The position numbers and the translations under genes are program-made. This document shows, one piece after another, positions 35,638 to 44,985 of a stretch of DNA of 64,000 nucleotides. Under the pieces are notes generated by a model. The model saw only the letters and a list, made by a program, of their open reading frames with translations. It searched no databases and was not told the origin of the DNA. The first letter of the stretch is position 1. The number at the start of each line of letters is the position of its first letter. The DNA is from Bacteroidota bacterium (lineage in GTDB: Bacteria; Bacteroidota; Bacteroidia; Bacteroidales; Prolixibacteraceae), in the NCBI GenBank assembly GCA_024278975.1, contig JAJRSD010000062.1, positions 1-64,000 on the forward strand, given 5' to 3'.

Positions 35638-36783
35638 TTACGCAGACAAGAATTTTTGATACGACCATATTTTAATATTTTTTGTGTAAGGCATCTCATC
35701 TCCCTGATACAATAAATAGCCTGTATCGTTTTTCTGAAAAATTTTCTCAATTGGTTTTATCATTGAAGGTTTAAAAGTGCTCGTGCTTTTAATCTCAATT
35801 AAATCTTTAGATAAACCTTTATCAATTAATAAATCAATTTCAAGAGAATTATTCGCCCTGTAAAAATAGAGGTCATAAAAACTCCCTGAATGTTTTAGCT
35901 GCTTTTTGATTTCAGAAACAACGTAATTCTCGAAAATTGGTCCTGCAAGTGGCCCGTCTTCATAAATCAATTGCGAATGTACTCCGGTTAAAAAAGATAC
36001 CAGTCCTGTATCGTAAAAATACAGCTTATTCGATTTTGTGATTCGTTTATTATAATTTTTATAATAGGGAGGCAATAAAAATATAATATAAGATGCTTCC
36101 AATATTGAAACCCACCGTTTTACTGTGGGAACTGAAATGCCCAGTGCATTTGAATAATGGCTGTAATTAAGAAGTTGCGCACAGTTTGATGCTAGCATTT
36201 TAAGCAATCGTCTAAAGTCAGTCAAGTCGCCAATATTTGAAATAGCCCGGACATCTTTTACCAAATAAGTTTCTAAATATGAATCGTACCAACTCCTGCT
36301 TTCGGCGTAATTATTTATAACTACACTGGGGTAACAACCTTGAAATTGTGATGGAGTTATATCCGAATTAATAATCTCCTGATATTGAAAAGGCAGCAAT
36401 GACAATAGTCCAATTCTTCCTGCAAGGCTTTCGGTAATAAAAGTCAACATCGAAAACTGAGCAGACCCTGTTAATATAAAACGTCCGTTTCTTCTATCTT
36501 TATCAACCAACCTTTTTATGTAACTAAATATATTTGGCACATTCTGAACTTCATCGAAAATTACTTTATCATTATAAATTGACATAAATTTTTCCGGATC
36601 ATCGTTAAATTGGCTTATATACCTGTAATCATCAAATGTTACATATCGGAAATTATTATGAAACATACTTTTCAACATCGTTGATTTCCCGGATTGACGG
36701 GGACCAGTTATACCAACAACCGGAAAAACCTCCAAATAATCCATCATCTTTTTCTCCAGTATGCGTGGAATATATTTATTCAT
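35638..36783 (-). CDS. AAA-family ATPase with DUF4143 domain
   Basis: The 381-residue protein has Walker A GPRQSGKSTM (about 28-37), Walker B VIFDEVQNVPNIFSYIK, sensor LTGSAQFSML and the DUF4143 C-terminal part, which ends in a PD-(D/E)xK-like strand set, NNSLEIDLLIDKG and LIEIKSTST. These proteins are common, often multicopy accessory genes in Bacteroidota, of unknown function. The sequence just upstream of its start is duplicated about 134 bp away, hinting at loss or capture of a second copy. Confidence 0.87.
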   Translation of the reverse strand: MNKYIPRILEKKMMDYLEVFPVVGITGPRQSGKSTMLKSMFHNNFRYVTFDDYRYISQFNDDPEKFMSIYNDKVIFDEVQNVPNIFSYIKRLVDKDRRNGRFILTGSAQFSMLTFITESLAGRIGLLSLLPFQYQEIINSDITPSQFQGCYPSVVINNYAESRSWYDSYLETYLVKDVRAISNIGDLTDFRRLLKMLASNCAQLLNYSHYSNALGISVPTVKRWVSILEASYIIFLLPPYYKNYNKRITKSNKLYFYDTGLVSFLTGVHSQLIYEDGPLAGPIFENYVVSEIKKQLKHSGSFYDLYFYRANNSLEIDLLIDKGLSKDLIEIKSTSTFKPSMIKPIEKIFQKNDTGYLLYQGDEMPYTKNIKIWSYQKFLSA

Positions 36784-36842
36784 TTAGTGTTATTTTAATA
36801 TCAAATGTTAAAATTACAATATATTTAAGTTAAATACAAATC
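36781..36842. repeat. Direct repeat, copy 1 (DUF4143 start region)
   Basis: About 61 bp beginning with the complement of the DUF4143 start codon (CATTTAGTG) is almost identical to 36915-36976, with only a few substitutions and one single-base indel. It includes the probable promoter and leader of the ATPase gene. Confidence 0.75.
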
Positions 36843-36914
36843 ATGTATTTAGTTTTTTGGAATTGGTGAGTTTAGAGTTTTATTGAAAGTCGGAGTTTCC
36901 AACCATATTATACT

Positions 36915-36976
36915 CATTTTAGTGTTATTTTAATACCAAATGTTAAAATTACAATATATTTTAGTTAAATAGAAAT
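36915..36976. repeat. Direct repeat, copy 2
   Basis: Near-identical copy of 36781-36842, displaced by about 134 bp. The segment between encodes only a short minus-strand frame, from ATG at 36915-36917, of about 22 codons beginning MSIIWLETPTF. The 289-bp gap also holds a small hairpin (37051-37067, TGCGACT/AGTCGCA) just after the GH95 stop and a CTCC/GGGGGAG inverted repeat near 37005-37030. Confidence 0.75.
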
Positions 36977-37072
36977 TGAGTGTTTTCTGGCAAGCACCCC
37001 ACTCCCCTTGTTTGTAACGAGGGGGAGAGAGAGTTTCCTAAAGATAGTAGTGCGACTATAAGTCGCAACTTT

Positions 37073-39391
37073 TTATTTCAAAGCCAATCCTCCATCCAAA
37101 ATTTTAGTTTCCCCGGCACCTAATTCAATCACGGAAACCAAATTTCCGTATATAATTTTACAAGGATTTCCGTTCAGCGACTTAATTTTCAAATCGACTA
37201 ATTTGCCACTTTTCCATTCAATATCTACTTCGAAACCACCGCGTGTACGTAATCCTTTTACACTTCCATTTCCCCATGCGTTAGGCAGTGCAGGTAGAAT
37301 TTGTAAAACTCCGTTATGACTTTGTAGCAACATTTCGGCAATTCCGGCAGTTGCTCCAAAATTCCCGTCAATCTGAAATGGAGGGTGGTTGTCGAACATA
37401 TTGGGGTGTGTAGATTTACGGTAAAGAGCCTGAATATTTTCGTATGCTTTTTCGCCATCTTTTAGGCGAGCATAAAAGTTAATAATCCACGCACGACTCC
37501 AACCGGTGTGGCCGCCGCCGTGCTCCAGTCTTCCGGCGAGTGATTTTTTTGCTGCCTCCATCCATTTTGTATCATCTGGATTTGTAAACTCCTCGCCCGG
37601 GTAAAGTGCGTAAAGATGCGACATGTGGCGGTGTCCGGGTTCAACCTCCTTAAACTCTTCCGACCACTCCAGAATTCGCCCATCGGAACCAATTTGCGAA
37701 GGAGTTAAGTTTTGCAGCATGGTTTTTAGCGTGTCCGAAAAACTTTTATCGACACCGAGAATTGCCGAAGCTTTTATGGTATTTGAAAACAGTTCACGAA
37801 TAATTTCGTGGTCCATTGCAGGTCCCATACAAACTGCGGCACGCTTTCCGTCGTCGTACGAAAACTGGTTTTCGGGCGACATGCTTGGTCCCGAAACCAG
37901 CAACTCTGTTTTCGGATCTTCAACCAAAAAGTCCACAAAAAATAGTGCAGCATCTTTTAAAACCGGGTACGCCTTCTCTTTTAGAAATTGTTTATCGCCG
38001 GAGTAATCATAATTCTCCCAAAAATGGTCGGTACACCACGCAAAACCCATGGGCCACATTCCGTAACCCGTTTTTCCAATTGGGTCGGTGTATTTCCAAA
38101 TATCGGTTGTGTGGTGTGCCACAACTCCGCGGCAACCGTAAACTTCTTTCGCGGTAATTGCCCCTCGTTTTCGCAAACCATCAACAAATTCGAAAAATGG
38201 CTGCTGACATTCGGCAAGATTTGTAACCAATGCCGGCCAGTAGTTCATCTGGATATTTATATTGATGTGATAATCTGCATTCCAGGGCGGATTTAATTTT
38301 GCAGCCCAAAGTCCTTGCAAATTAGAAGGTAAATTCCCTGCGCGCGACGAACTGATTAAAAGATATCTGCCATATTGAAAATAGAGCTCTGTAAAATGCG
38401 AATCTGTTTCTCCATTTTTTATCCGAGTTAATCTTTTGTCGGTTGGTAAATTTAAAGTGTCGGCTTCGTTTAAAGCTAAATCAACACGATTAAACAAATT
38501 CTGATATTCAGAAATATGGTTTGATTTTAATTTTTCATAAGAAATTTCAGTGGTATTTTTTATGTCGGCAGCCGACGTTTCAATCTCATCTTTACCCCAA
38601 AAATCAGTTCGTGCCGCGATATGAATTTCCACCTCATCGGCATTTTTAACAATTAAACCTGTATCGGTCGATGCAATTTCTCCTCCCGTAGCATCAACCG
38701 AAACCACCGATGCAAAGTGTGTTCCTTTACCTTCGTATTGCGCAAACCCGGTCATTAAAATCTGATTCCCTGAAACCGAAATTTGTTCTGCTTCGCCGGG
38801 GCGGTTAAGCGAAGCAGAGAAACTTAATTTCCCTTTTTCCGATGCCGTTAGTTTAATTACAATAATCTGGTTGGGAGCCGACGCAAAAACTTCGCGTTTA
38901 TATTTTACACCCGCTGCTTCGAACCCGGTAGTTGTAATTGCAGTACGCAAATCGAGAGTTCTTTTGTAATTCGAAACGTTGTTGAGTTTGGTAAACTGAA
39001 GGTGTAAATCTCCCAAAGTCTGATAGGTGTGACTGCCGGATTCAAGACGGGTTCCCATTATTTTTTCCTGTGCCAGACGGTCGCCTTCGGCATATTTACC
39101 ATCGAATAGTAGTTGACGGACTTTATCAAGATTTTCCAGTGCTTCAGGATTTGCACGTTTAACCGGTGCACCTGTCCAAACCGATTCTTCATTTAGTTGA
39201 ATCCGCTCGTTTTCGATACCCCCGAAAACCATTGCACCCATTCGCCCGTTTCCAATTGGCAGTGCTTCCACCCAATTATCGGCAGGCTTATCGTACCACA
39301 GTTTTAGGTCGCGTTGTTGTTGTATTGTTTCTTTGTTGCAGGCTTGAAAAACAATGGCTAAAATAATTACGGTAAAAAATAGTTTGTTCAT
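37073..39391 (-). CDS. GH95 alpha-L-fucosidase/alpha-galactosidase, lipoprotein
   Basis: The 772-residue protein has a lipobox (IVFQAC, Cys18) and a GH95 N-terminal beta domain ([39 protein letters not shown]), followed by the helical catalytic barrel. Catalytic-region motifs include [17 protein letters not shown] (paired Asn), [24 protein letters not shown] and [16 protein letters not shown] (Asp). GH95 enzymes invert alpha-1,2-fucosyl linkages such as those on mucins and milk oligosaccharides. The lipid anchor suggests the cell surface or outer-membrane inner face. It is transcribed away from the PUL sigma gene. Confidence 0.93.
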   Translation of the reverse strand: MNKLFFTVIILAIVFQACNKETIQQQRDLKLWYDKPADNWVEALPIGNGRMGAMVFGGIENERIQLNEESVWTGAPVKRANPEALENLDKVRQLLFDGKYAEGDRLAQEKIMGTRLESGSHTYQTLGDLHLQFTKLNNVSNYKRTLDLRTAITTTGFEAAGVKYKREVFASAPNQIIVIKLTASEKGKLSFSASLNRPGEAEQISVSGNQILMTGFAQYEGKGTHFASVVSVDATGGEIASTDTGLIVKNADEVEIHIAARTDFWGKDEIETSAADIKNTTEISYEKLKSNHISEYQNLFNRVDLALNEADTLNLPTDKRLTRIKNGETDSHFTELYFQYGRYLLISSSRAGNLPSNLQGLWAAKLNPPWNADYHININIQMNYWPALVTNLAECQQPFFEFVDGLRKRGAITAKEVYGCRGVVAHHTTDIWKYTDPIGKTGYGMWPMGFAWCTDHFWENYDYSGDKQFLKEKAYPVLKDAALFFVDFLVEDPKTELLVSGPSMSPENQFSYDDGKRAAVCMGPAMDHEIIRELFSNTIKASAILGVDKSFSDTLKTMLQNLTPSQIGSDGRILEWSEEFKEVEPGHRHMSHLYALYPGEEFTNPDDTKWMEAAKKSLAGRLEHGGGHTGWSRAWIINFYARLKDGEKAYENIQALYRKSTHPNMFDNHPPFQIDGNFGATAGIAEMLLQSHNGVLQILPALPNAWGNGSVKGLRTRGGFEVDIEWKSGKLVDLKIKSLNGNPCKIIYGNLVSVIELGAGETKILDGGLALK

Positions 39392-39445
39392 GTATTAATT
39401 TTTTGATGATTTGTTTATTCTGATAAAGAAAACCAATACTTCGCA

Positions 39446-39453
39446 CAAAAATA
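39446..39453 (-). promoter_or_regulatory. Candidate -7 element (TATTTTTG) of the GH95 gene
   Basis: A TAnnTTTG match on the minus strand 55 nt before the ATG; the -33 is unclear. Confidence 0.33.
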
Positions 39454-39579
39454 GTGATTTAATTTTACTAAGTATTTATTTGAACACCTCAATAATTTCA
39501 CTTTGAAACACTCATTTTAAAAACCTGCGGGACTTAGCGACAACGAAGTTCATTTTAATGTACTTGTAGATATTGTTTT

Positions 39580-39587
39580 TATATTTG
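39580..39587 (+). promoter_or_regulatory. -7 element (TATATTTG) of the PUL sigma gene
   Basis: A perfect TAnnTTTG match 19 nt before ATG 39607. A TTG lies closer than normal for -33. Confidence 0.45.
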
Positions 39588-39606
39588 CATTACAATTTGA
39601 GCTAAA

Positions 39607-40194
39607 ATGACGATAAACGAATATGCTTCTGATCGGGAATTGGTAGATAACCTCAACAGAGGAGATCTGGAAGCTTTCGATTTGATTTTTAAGAAGTATG
39701 GCGATCGGCTATTTGGATTTGCATTAAAATATTTAAAATCGAAAGAAGAAGCTGAAGGACTTGTTCAGGATGTTTTTATTAAAATTTGGGAAACCCGAAA
39801 AAACCTTAAAAAGGAATCTTCCCTCAAGTCTTATCTTTTTACTATCGCCTATCATAATATGTGCGGGGTTTTTAGAAAAAAACAGATTCATGAAAAATTT
39901 AAAGATGAAGTTGGATTTACTAAAAACCATTCGGTTGATTTGGGGGAACAGTTGGAATACAAGTCAACATTGGAACATGTTGATAAGTTAATCGAAAAAC
40001 TACCGGAGAAGCAGAAGATAATACTTATTAAAAGCCGAAAAGAAGGAAAAAGCACAAAGGAGATTGCCGATGAAATGAACCTCGCTCCCGGCACAGTCGA
40101 TAACCAAATATCAAAAGCCCTAAAATTTTTACGTAAAAACTTGTCGGATAAAAACTTCGGTGTACTACTATTCTTTGCTATTTTTATTCAATAA
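39607..40194 (+). CDS. FecI-like ECF sigma factor of the PUL
   Basis: The 195-residue protein has region 2 (AFDLIFKKYGDRLFGFALKYLKSKEEAEGLVQDVFIKIWE, LKSYLFTIAYHNMCGVFRKK) and region 4 (EKLPEKQKIILIKSRKEGKSTKEIADEMNLAPGTVDNQISKALKFL) of the Bacteroidota ECF/RpoE expansion family. The C-terminus is hydrophobic. With the FecR gene downstream and an STN-containing SusC, this is a trans-envelope signalling cascade: substrate in SusC signals via FecR to this factor, which should activate the susC operon. Confidence 0.92.
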   Translation: MTINEYASDRELVDNLNRGDLEAFDLIFKKYGDRLFGFALKYLKSKEEAEGLVQDVFIKIWETRKNLKKESSLKSYLFTIAYHNMCGVFRKKQIHEKFKDEVGFTKNHSVDLGEQLEYKSTLEHVDKLIEKLPEKQKIILIKSRKEGKSTKEIADEMNLAPGTVDNQISKALKFLRKNLSDKNFGVLLFFAIFIQ

Positions 40195-40369
40195 AATATA
40201 TTCTTGTAAGAGCTTGTCAATAAGTTATTTGTATTTCATCTTGCAAAAAAAATAAAAAAAGATCATTTTTTTTAGTGAGATTTTACTTTGCCGTGGCTAT
40301 TACTTAAAAGAGGAAAAGAAATTATTGATTTCCATAGATTAATAGTTTAGTTAGTTAATTAGTTAAAAA

Positions 40370-40399
40370 AAAATCCTCCTTGAAACAGAGGGGGATTTT
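40370..40399 (+). other. Stem-loop before fecR
   Basis: AAAATCCTCCT and AGGGGGATTTT form an 11-bp stem with one wobble and an 8-nt loop, ending 15 nt before the FecR ATG in the 219-bp sigma-fecR gap. It is not followed by a T-run. It may set FecR translation or message stability. I see no gene in that gap. Confidence 0.45.
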
Positions 40400-40413
40400 A
40401 AAAGTTAAAAAGA

Positions 40414-41460
40414 ATGTTCAATCAATCCGATATAGATAAAATGAAACGTTTCAGCAAAGGGCTTTCCAATGCTGAAGAAACCCGGCACATCTATTCCCTA
40501 TTTTCAGAAAATGAAGGGAAAGGGGAATTTAAGCAACATATTCAAAAAGAATTTAATGAATACTTAAAAAACCACCCGGACGAAAACCATAACCTCTCTT
40601 ATTTGCTCGACCGTATCCATCATACAATTCATAAAAACGAGAATCGAAAAAAACAGACGGTAGTAAAAAGAATTTTCCGGTGGTATTCGGTGGCAGCAGC
40701 TGTTTTATTAATACCGATATTGATAGCCGGAAGCATCTGGTTTGTTGGAAAGGATCAGGAGGAAATAATTGTTGCCGAAAGTCCGGTAATCTCAACTCTG
40801 TTTGCCCCTCTTGGATCGCGTATCAGTTTTTCTCTGCCCGATGGAACCAAAGGATGGCTAAACAGTGGCTCATCGCTGGAATATCACATTCCTTTTAATA
40901 ATAACAGACAGATTACTGTTTCGGGCGAAGCGTGGTTCGATGTAACGCACGATGCCAATCATCCGTTCGAGGTTACTGCCGGTGGGTCGAAAGTAAAAGT
41001 TCTGGGAACAAAATTTAACCTCAATGCTTATCCCGATGATAACTATATTGAAGTGGTACTCGAAGAAGGGAAAGTTGAGTTTTCTGCATCTGGATTCTCG
41101 TCGGATGTTGTAATGAAACCCGATGAACGTTTGGTATTTATCGATGGTGCTATAAATATTAATGTAACAGATGCTTCAAAATTTGCTGCATGGAAAGAGG
41201 GAAAACTCGTTTTCCGGGGCGACCCAATGTTTGAAGTAGCACGGCGTATCGGACGGTGGTACAATGTTGATGTTGAGCTGGGAGACAAGGAATTGGAAGG
41301 CTACGTGTTTCGGGGAACTTTTCAGGATGACTCGCTTGAAGAGGTACTCCGCTACTTGAGTATGACATCGCCAATTCGTTACCGGATTATCGACCGAAAA
41401 CAACGCGATGACGGAACAATACAAAAAAGGAGAGTGGTACTATACAAGAAAAACATATAA
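40414..41460 (+). CDS. FecR-family anti-sigma factor
   Basis: The 348-residue protein has a cytoplasmic N-terminal part (1-88), a single membrane helix (about 91-111; AAAVLLIPILIAGSIWFV), then the periplasmic FecR domain (SLPDGTKGWLNSGSSLEYHIPF, GEAWFDVTHDANHPFEVTAGGSKVKVLGTKFNLNAY) and a C-terminal DUF4974 region (LVFRGDPMFEVARRIGRWYNVDVELG). It relays the signal from the SusC STN domain to the sigma factor. Confidence 0.93.
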   Translation: MFNQSDIDKMKRFSKGLSNAEETRHIYSLFSENEGKGEFKQHIQKEFNEYLKNHPDENHNLSYLLDRIHHTIHKNENRKKQTVVKRIFRWYSVAAAVLLIPILIAGSIWFVGKDQEEIIVAESPVISTLFAPLGSRISFSLPDGTKGWLNSGSSLEYHIPFNNNRQITVSGEAWFDVTHDANHPFEVTAGGSKVKVLGTKFNLNAYPDDNYIEVVLEEGKVEFSASGFSSDVVMKPDERLVFIDGAININVTDASKFAAWKEGKLVFRGDPMFEVARRIGRWYNVDVELGDKELEGYVFRGTFQDDSLEEVLRYLSMTSPIRYRIIDRKQRDDGTIQKRRVVLYKKNI

Positions 41461-41485
41461 CAAATCTAATTTAAACTTAAGTAAA

Positions 41486-41598
41486 ATGAAAAAACGAGAC
41501 GGACCTTAATGAAACAAAAAAAAGGAAATCGCTCCAACGATCTCCTTCAAAAAAAACTTTTTAAAATTTTTTTAACTTTTAATATTACAAATTTATGA
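41486..41598 (+). other. Two tiny overlapping leader ORFs linking fecR to susC
   Basis: ATG 41486 opens a 7-codon frame (MKKRDGP) whose stop overlaps the next start in TAATG at 41507-41511. That frame runs 29 codons (MKQKKGNRSNDLLQKKLFK...) and its TGA overlaps the susC ATG as ATGA at 41595-41598. Such overlaps are typical of translational coupling. A GGAAATCG/CGATCTCC stem lies within. Whether they are translated is not known. Confidence 0.35.
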
Positions 41599-44500
41599 AA
41601 AAAATTGAATTTTTTTATGAATGTGATTTCCATTACTTAAAGAAAACATTCAAAATCATGCGAATTACTGTATTTTTACTACTTGTATCAATCCTTCAAA
41701 CCTTCGCAAACGATACTTATTCTCAGACAACCCGGCTCTCCCTCGATTTTACAAACACTAAATTGGCGGATGTTATGGATGAAATAGAAGAGCAATCGGA
41801 GTTCTTTTTCCTGTTTAATGAAAAGCTAATTAAAACAGATCGGAAAGTTTCCATGTCGGTTACTAATCAAAAGATCGACAAAATACTTGATAAGCTTTTT
41901 AGCGGAACCGATGTAGTTTATACTATTACAGACCGTAAAATTATTCTTGCACCCTCGTTTTTATCCGAAAGTGTACAGCAACAAAAGACCATAACAGGAA
42001 TAGTGACGGATGAAAACGGAGAACCGTTACCGGGAGTAACCGTTACTATTAAAGATTTGGCAGAGGGAACTGTTACTAATTTTGATGGAGTCTATAATCT
42101 TAATTTATCTGTTGACGCACGGGTGCTCGTATTTTCCTACATTGGAATGAAAACAATTGAGGTTGAAATTGCAGGACAAACAAATATTGATATCATCTTA
42201 CAGGAAGACGTAACAGGTATTGATGAGGTTATTGTGGTTGGATATACGGCAAGAAAAAAATCGACCTTAACAGGTGCTATTTCCACTGTAGATATGTCGG
42301 ATTTGGAAAAAACAAGGGTATCTAATGTTTCGCAAGCATTGCAAGGGCAAATTGCTGGAGTACAAGTAACTTCCAGCTCGGGAGCTCCGGGCGATCCCAT
42401 ACAAATACGTATTCGTGGAGAAGGAACTATTGGTAATAACAACCCATTGTATATCATAGATGGTATCCCTTCGCGTGATATTACCTTTTTAAATCAGGCT
42501 GATATTAAATCAATGACCGTATTAAAAGATGCGGCAGCGGCAGCAATTTATGGATCAAGAGCTTCTGGCGGCGTGGTGTTAATTACAACCAAAAGTGGAA
42601 CAAAAGGGGAGCTAAATATTGATGTGAATTACTATTCCGGAATTCATAATGTTTCCAATCTTCCTACTATGTTAAATGCTGATCAGTATATGAATACCCT
42701 TGAAAAAGCGTGGAACAATTCTTATACAGGTTCAAATCCTTATACAGCAGACAAAGGCAGATCTGATTTTGGTGATACTAATTGGCTCGATGAATTATTC
42801 GAACAAGGGAAATCGCAAAATTTGCAATTCACTGCTAGTGGAGGAACTGATAAAGTACAGTTTTTAATGTCGTTGGGTTATTATAATCAAGATGGGATTG
42901 TAGTTTATGATAATGATAAATACCAAAGACTAAATTACAGGACCAATATTAATGTTGATTTAACAGATCGTTTTAAAATTGGGACAAACCTTCAGTTATC
43001 ACATTCTATACAAGATAAAACAGCCGCAAAAGGAGAAAGCCTTATTAGGTTTGCTTTATTAAGAGCACCTGTTATACCAGTTCTCAAAGACGTGAATGAC
43101 CCTACTTATTCTGAAAGAGACCCTTATACTGACATGCCGTTTTTTACACAAGACGGATATGATACAGGATTAAACAGGACGATGTATGAAATGGTAGGTA
43201 ACCCGATTGCACAAGCCTTTTTTACTGACGACAAGCGGAAAATATATAAAACATTTGGGAATGTTTATGGAGAGTATGCATTTTTGAAAGATAAGGAATT
43301 GAAATTCAGGACCAATGTTGGTATAGATTTAACACTTTTCCACAATAAAGCATTTAATGAAAATTATGGAGATGACGATGGTGATGGAAGTGATATTGAT
43401 AAAGGGTTGGGCAGACGAAACAGGCCTAATAATTTGAATGAAGAAAGAGGAGAAGCACGTACCATTACATTTAACAATACATTAAATTATGCTAAAACCT
43501 TTAATGAGAAACATGACTTTAGTGCAATGGTAGGTACAGAATATATTAATAGTTTCGCATCTTCGATTGGCGCCAGCAGAGCACGTTTCCCATTTACAAC
43601 TAATGAATTCAGATATTTAGATTACGGAGGTTCGGAACTTAACCTTTGGAATAGTGGGACTGCTTCAGAATGGGCACTGTTTTCATTGTTCAGTTCAGCA
43701 TCATACGTGTTTGATTATAAATATATGGTTACTGCTAACGTAAGGGCCGATGCTTCTTCAAGATTTGCTGAGAACAATCGTTGGGGATACTTCCCTTCAG
43801 TGTCAGCAGGATGGAGAATTGATCAGGAAGAATTTATGAGCGATGTTGATTGGTTGACCAATTTAAAATTAAGGGCAAGTTGGGGTAATTTAGGAAATCA
43901 GGAGATTGATAATTATACATATTTAACTTTAATTAGTCAAACAGATGGTATTGTTAAAACAGACCGTTTTGGTAATCCTGATTTAAAGTGGGAAAGCTCT
44001 ACTCAATCAAACATAGGTGTTGATGTTGGCTTATTCAATAATAAACTGGCAGTAACAGCAGAATACTTCAAGAAAATTACTTCAGATATATTGTTGCCCA
44101 TTGGTTTGCCGTCTGTAGTTGGAGATGTACAACCTACTATTTTAAACGCCGGTGAAGTTAGTAACAAGGGATTTGAGTTTTCTTTAAATTACAGAAATTC
44201 AGACAACGAATTTAAATATAGCATAAATGCAAATTTTGCTACGCTGAATAACAATGTTGAAAAATTGCATCCAAATTTGCCTAATATTTCCGGAGATGTG
44301 ACAAGAACAACTGTAGGACAACCATTAAATTCTTATTATGGATATAAAATGGTTGGAATTTACCAGAATCAGACTGAAATAGATAGCCATTTAAGTGGGA
44401 CAGTAAACCCAAGTGAAAAGCCGGGAGATATTAAATTTAAAGATGTAAATGGTGATGGGATAATTAGCCCTGATAAAGACAGGGAATTTATTGGATCTCC

Positions 44501-44966
44501 AATACCAACCTTAACTTATGGATTATCTTTCTCATCAACGTATAAAGGATTTGATTTTTCTATGCTTTTTCAAGGCGTGGGAGGTGTTGACAGGTACAAC
44601 GATGGAAAAAAAATAGTAGATTATGATACGCGTCCTTTTAACTATACAACAGCTATTTTAGGAGCTTGGGATGGTGAAGGAAGTACTAATTCTATGCCTA
44701 TAGTAGCATTTTATGATAATGGTAGCAGTAAAGTTTCCAGTATTTTTGTTGAGGATGCTTCTTATTTCCGTCTTAAAAATGTAGAAATTGGTTATACCAT
44801 AAAATCCATAAAAGGAATTAAAGATATGCGTCTTTATATATCTGGTCAAAATCTTTTTACTATAACAGATTATACTGGTTTAGACCCGGAAACTATTGAT
44901 TTAATGGATAAGGGAACCTATCCGTCATCAAAAGCATTTTTATTTGGTGTAAATATTAAATTTTAA
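41595..44966 (+). CDS. SusC-like TonB-dependent glycan transporter with STN domain
   Basis: The 1123-residue protein has a late signal peptide (about 22-39), an STN signalling domain (about 45-120; LADVMDEIEEQSEFFFLFNEKLI), a carboxypeptidase-like beta domain (about 131-205), a TonB box (DEVIVVGY near 210), a plug (about 215-330; LYIIDGIPSRDITFLN, MTVLKDAAAAAIYGSRASGGVVLITTKSG) and a 22-strand barrel ending FLFGVNIKF. The STN domain marks it as a regulated transducer working with the upstream FecR and sigma factor. It imports oligosaccharides across the outer membrane with the SusD-like lipoprotein. It is intact. Confidence 0.96.
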   Translation: MKKIEFFYECDFHYLKKTFKIMRITVFLLLVSILQTFANDTYSQTTRLSLDFTNTKLADVMDEIEEQSEFFFLFNEKLIKTDRKVSMSVTNQKIDKILDKLFSGTDVVYTITDRKIILAPSFLSESVQQQKTITGIVTDENGEPLPGVTVTIKDLAEGTVTNFDGVYNLNLSVDARVLVFSYIGMKTIEVEIAGQTNIDIILQEDVTGIDEVIVVGYTARKKSTLTGAISTVDMSDLEKTRVSNVSQALQGQIAGVQVTSSSGAPGDPIQIRIRGEGTIGNNNPLYIIDGIPSRDITFLNQADIKSMTVLKDAAAAAIYGSRASGGVVLITTKSGTKGELNIDVNYYSGIHNVSNLPTMLNADQYMNTLEKAWNNSYTGSNPYTADKGRSDFGDTNWLDELFEQGKSQNLQFTASGGTDKVQFLMSLGYYNQDGIVVYDNDKYQRLNYRTNINVDLTDRFKIGTNLQLSHSIQDKTAAKGESLIRFALLRAPVIPVLKDVNDPTYSERDPYTDMPFFTQDGYDTGLNRTMYEMVGNPIAQAFFTDDKRKIYKTFGNVYGEYAFLKDKELKFRTNVGIDLTLFHNKAFNENYGDDDGDGSDIDKGLGRRNRPNNLNEERGEARTITFNNTLNYAKTFNEKHDFSAMVGTEYINSFASSIGASRARFPFTTNEFRYLDYGGSELNLWNSGTASEWALFSLFSSASYVFDYKYMVTANVRADASSRFAENNRWGYFPSVSAGWRIDQEEFMSDVDWLTNLKLRASWGNLGNQEIDNYTYLTLISQTDGIVKTDRFGNPDLKWESSTQSNIGVDVGLFNNKLAVTAEYFKKITSDILLPIGLPSVVGDVQPTILNAGEVSNKGFEFSLNYRNSDNEFKYSINANFATLNNNVEKLHPNLPNISGDVTRTTVGQPLNSYYGYKMVGIYQNQTEIDSHLSGTVNPSEKPGDIKFKDVNGDGIISPDKDREFIGSPIPTLTYGLSFSSTYKGFDFSMLFQGVGGVDRYNDGKKIVDYDTRPFNYTTAILGAWDGEGSTNSMPIVAFYDNGSSKVSSIFVEDASYFRLKNVEIGYTIKSIKGIKDMRLYISGQNLFTITDYTGLDPETIDLMDKGTYPSSKAFLFGVNIKF

Positions 44967-44985
44967 TTTTTAAAAAATTTTAATT

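Noticed and set aside
36850-36915. 22-codon minus-strand frame starting in direct repeat copy 2
   Set aside because: Too short and without resemblance to the DUF4143 N-terminus; noted only as content of the repeat region.
37051-37067. TGCGACT/AGTCGCA hairpin after GH95 as a terminator
   Set aside because: On the GH95 strand no T-run follows; the T-run lies on the opposite strand where no gene is upstream.
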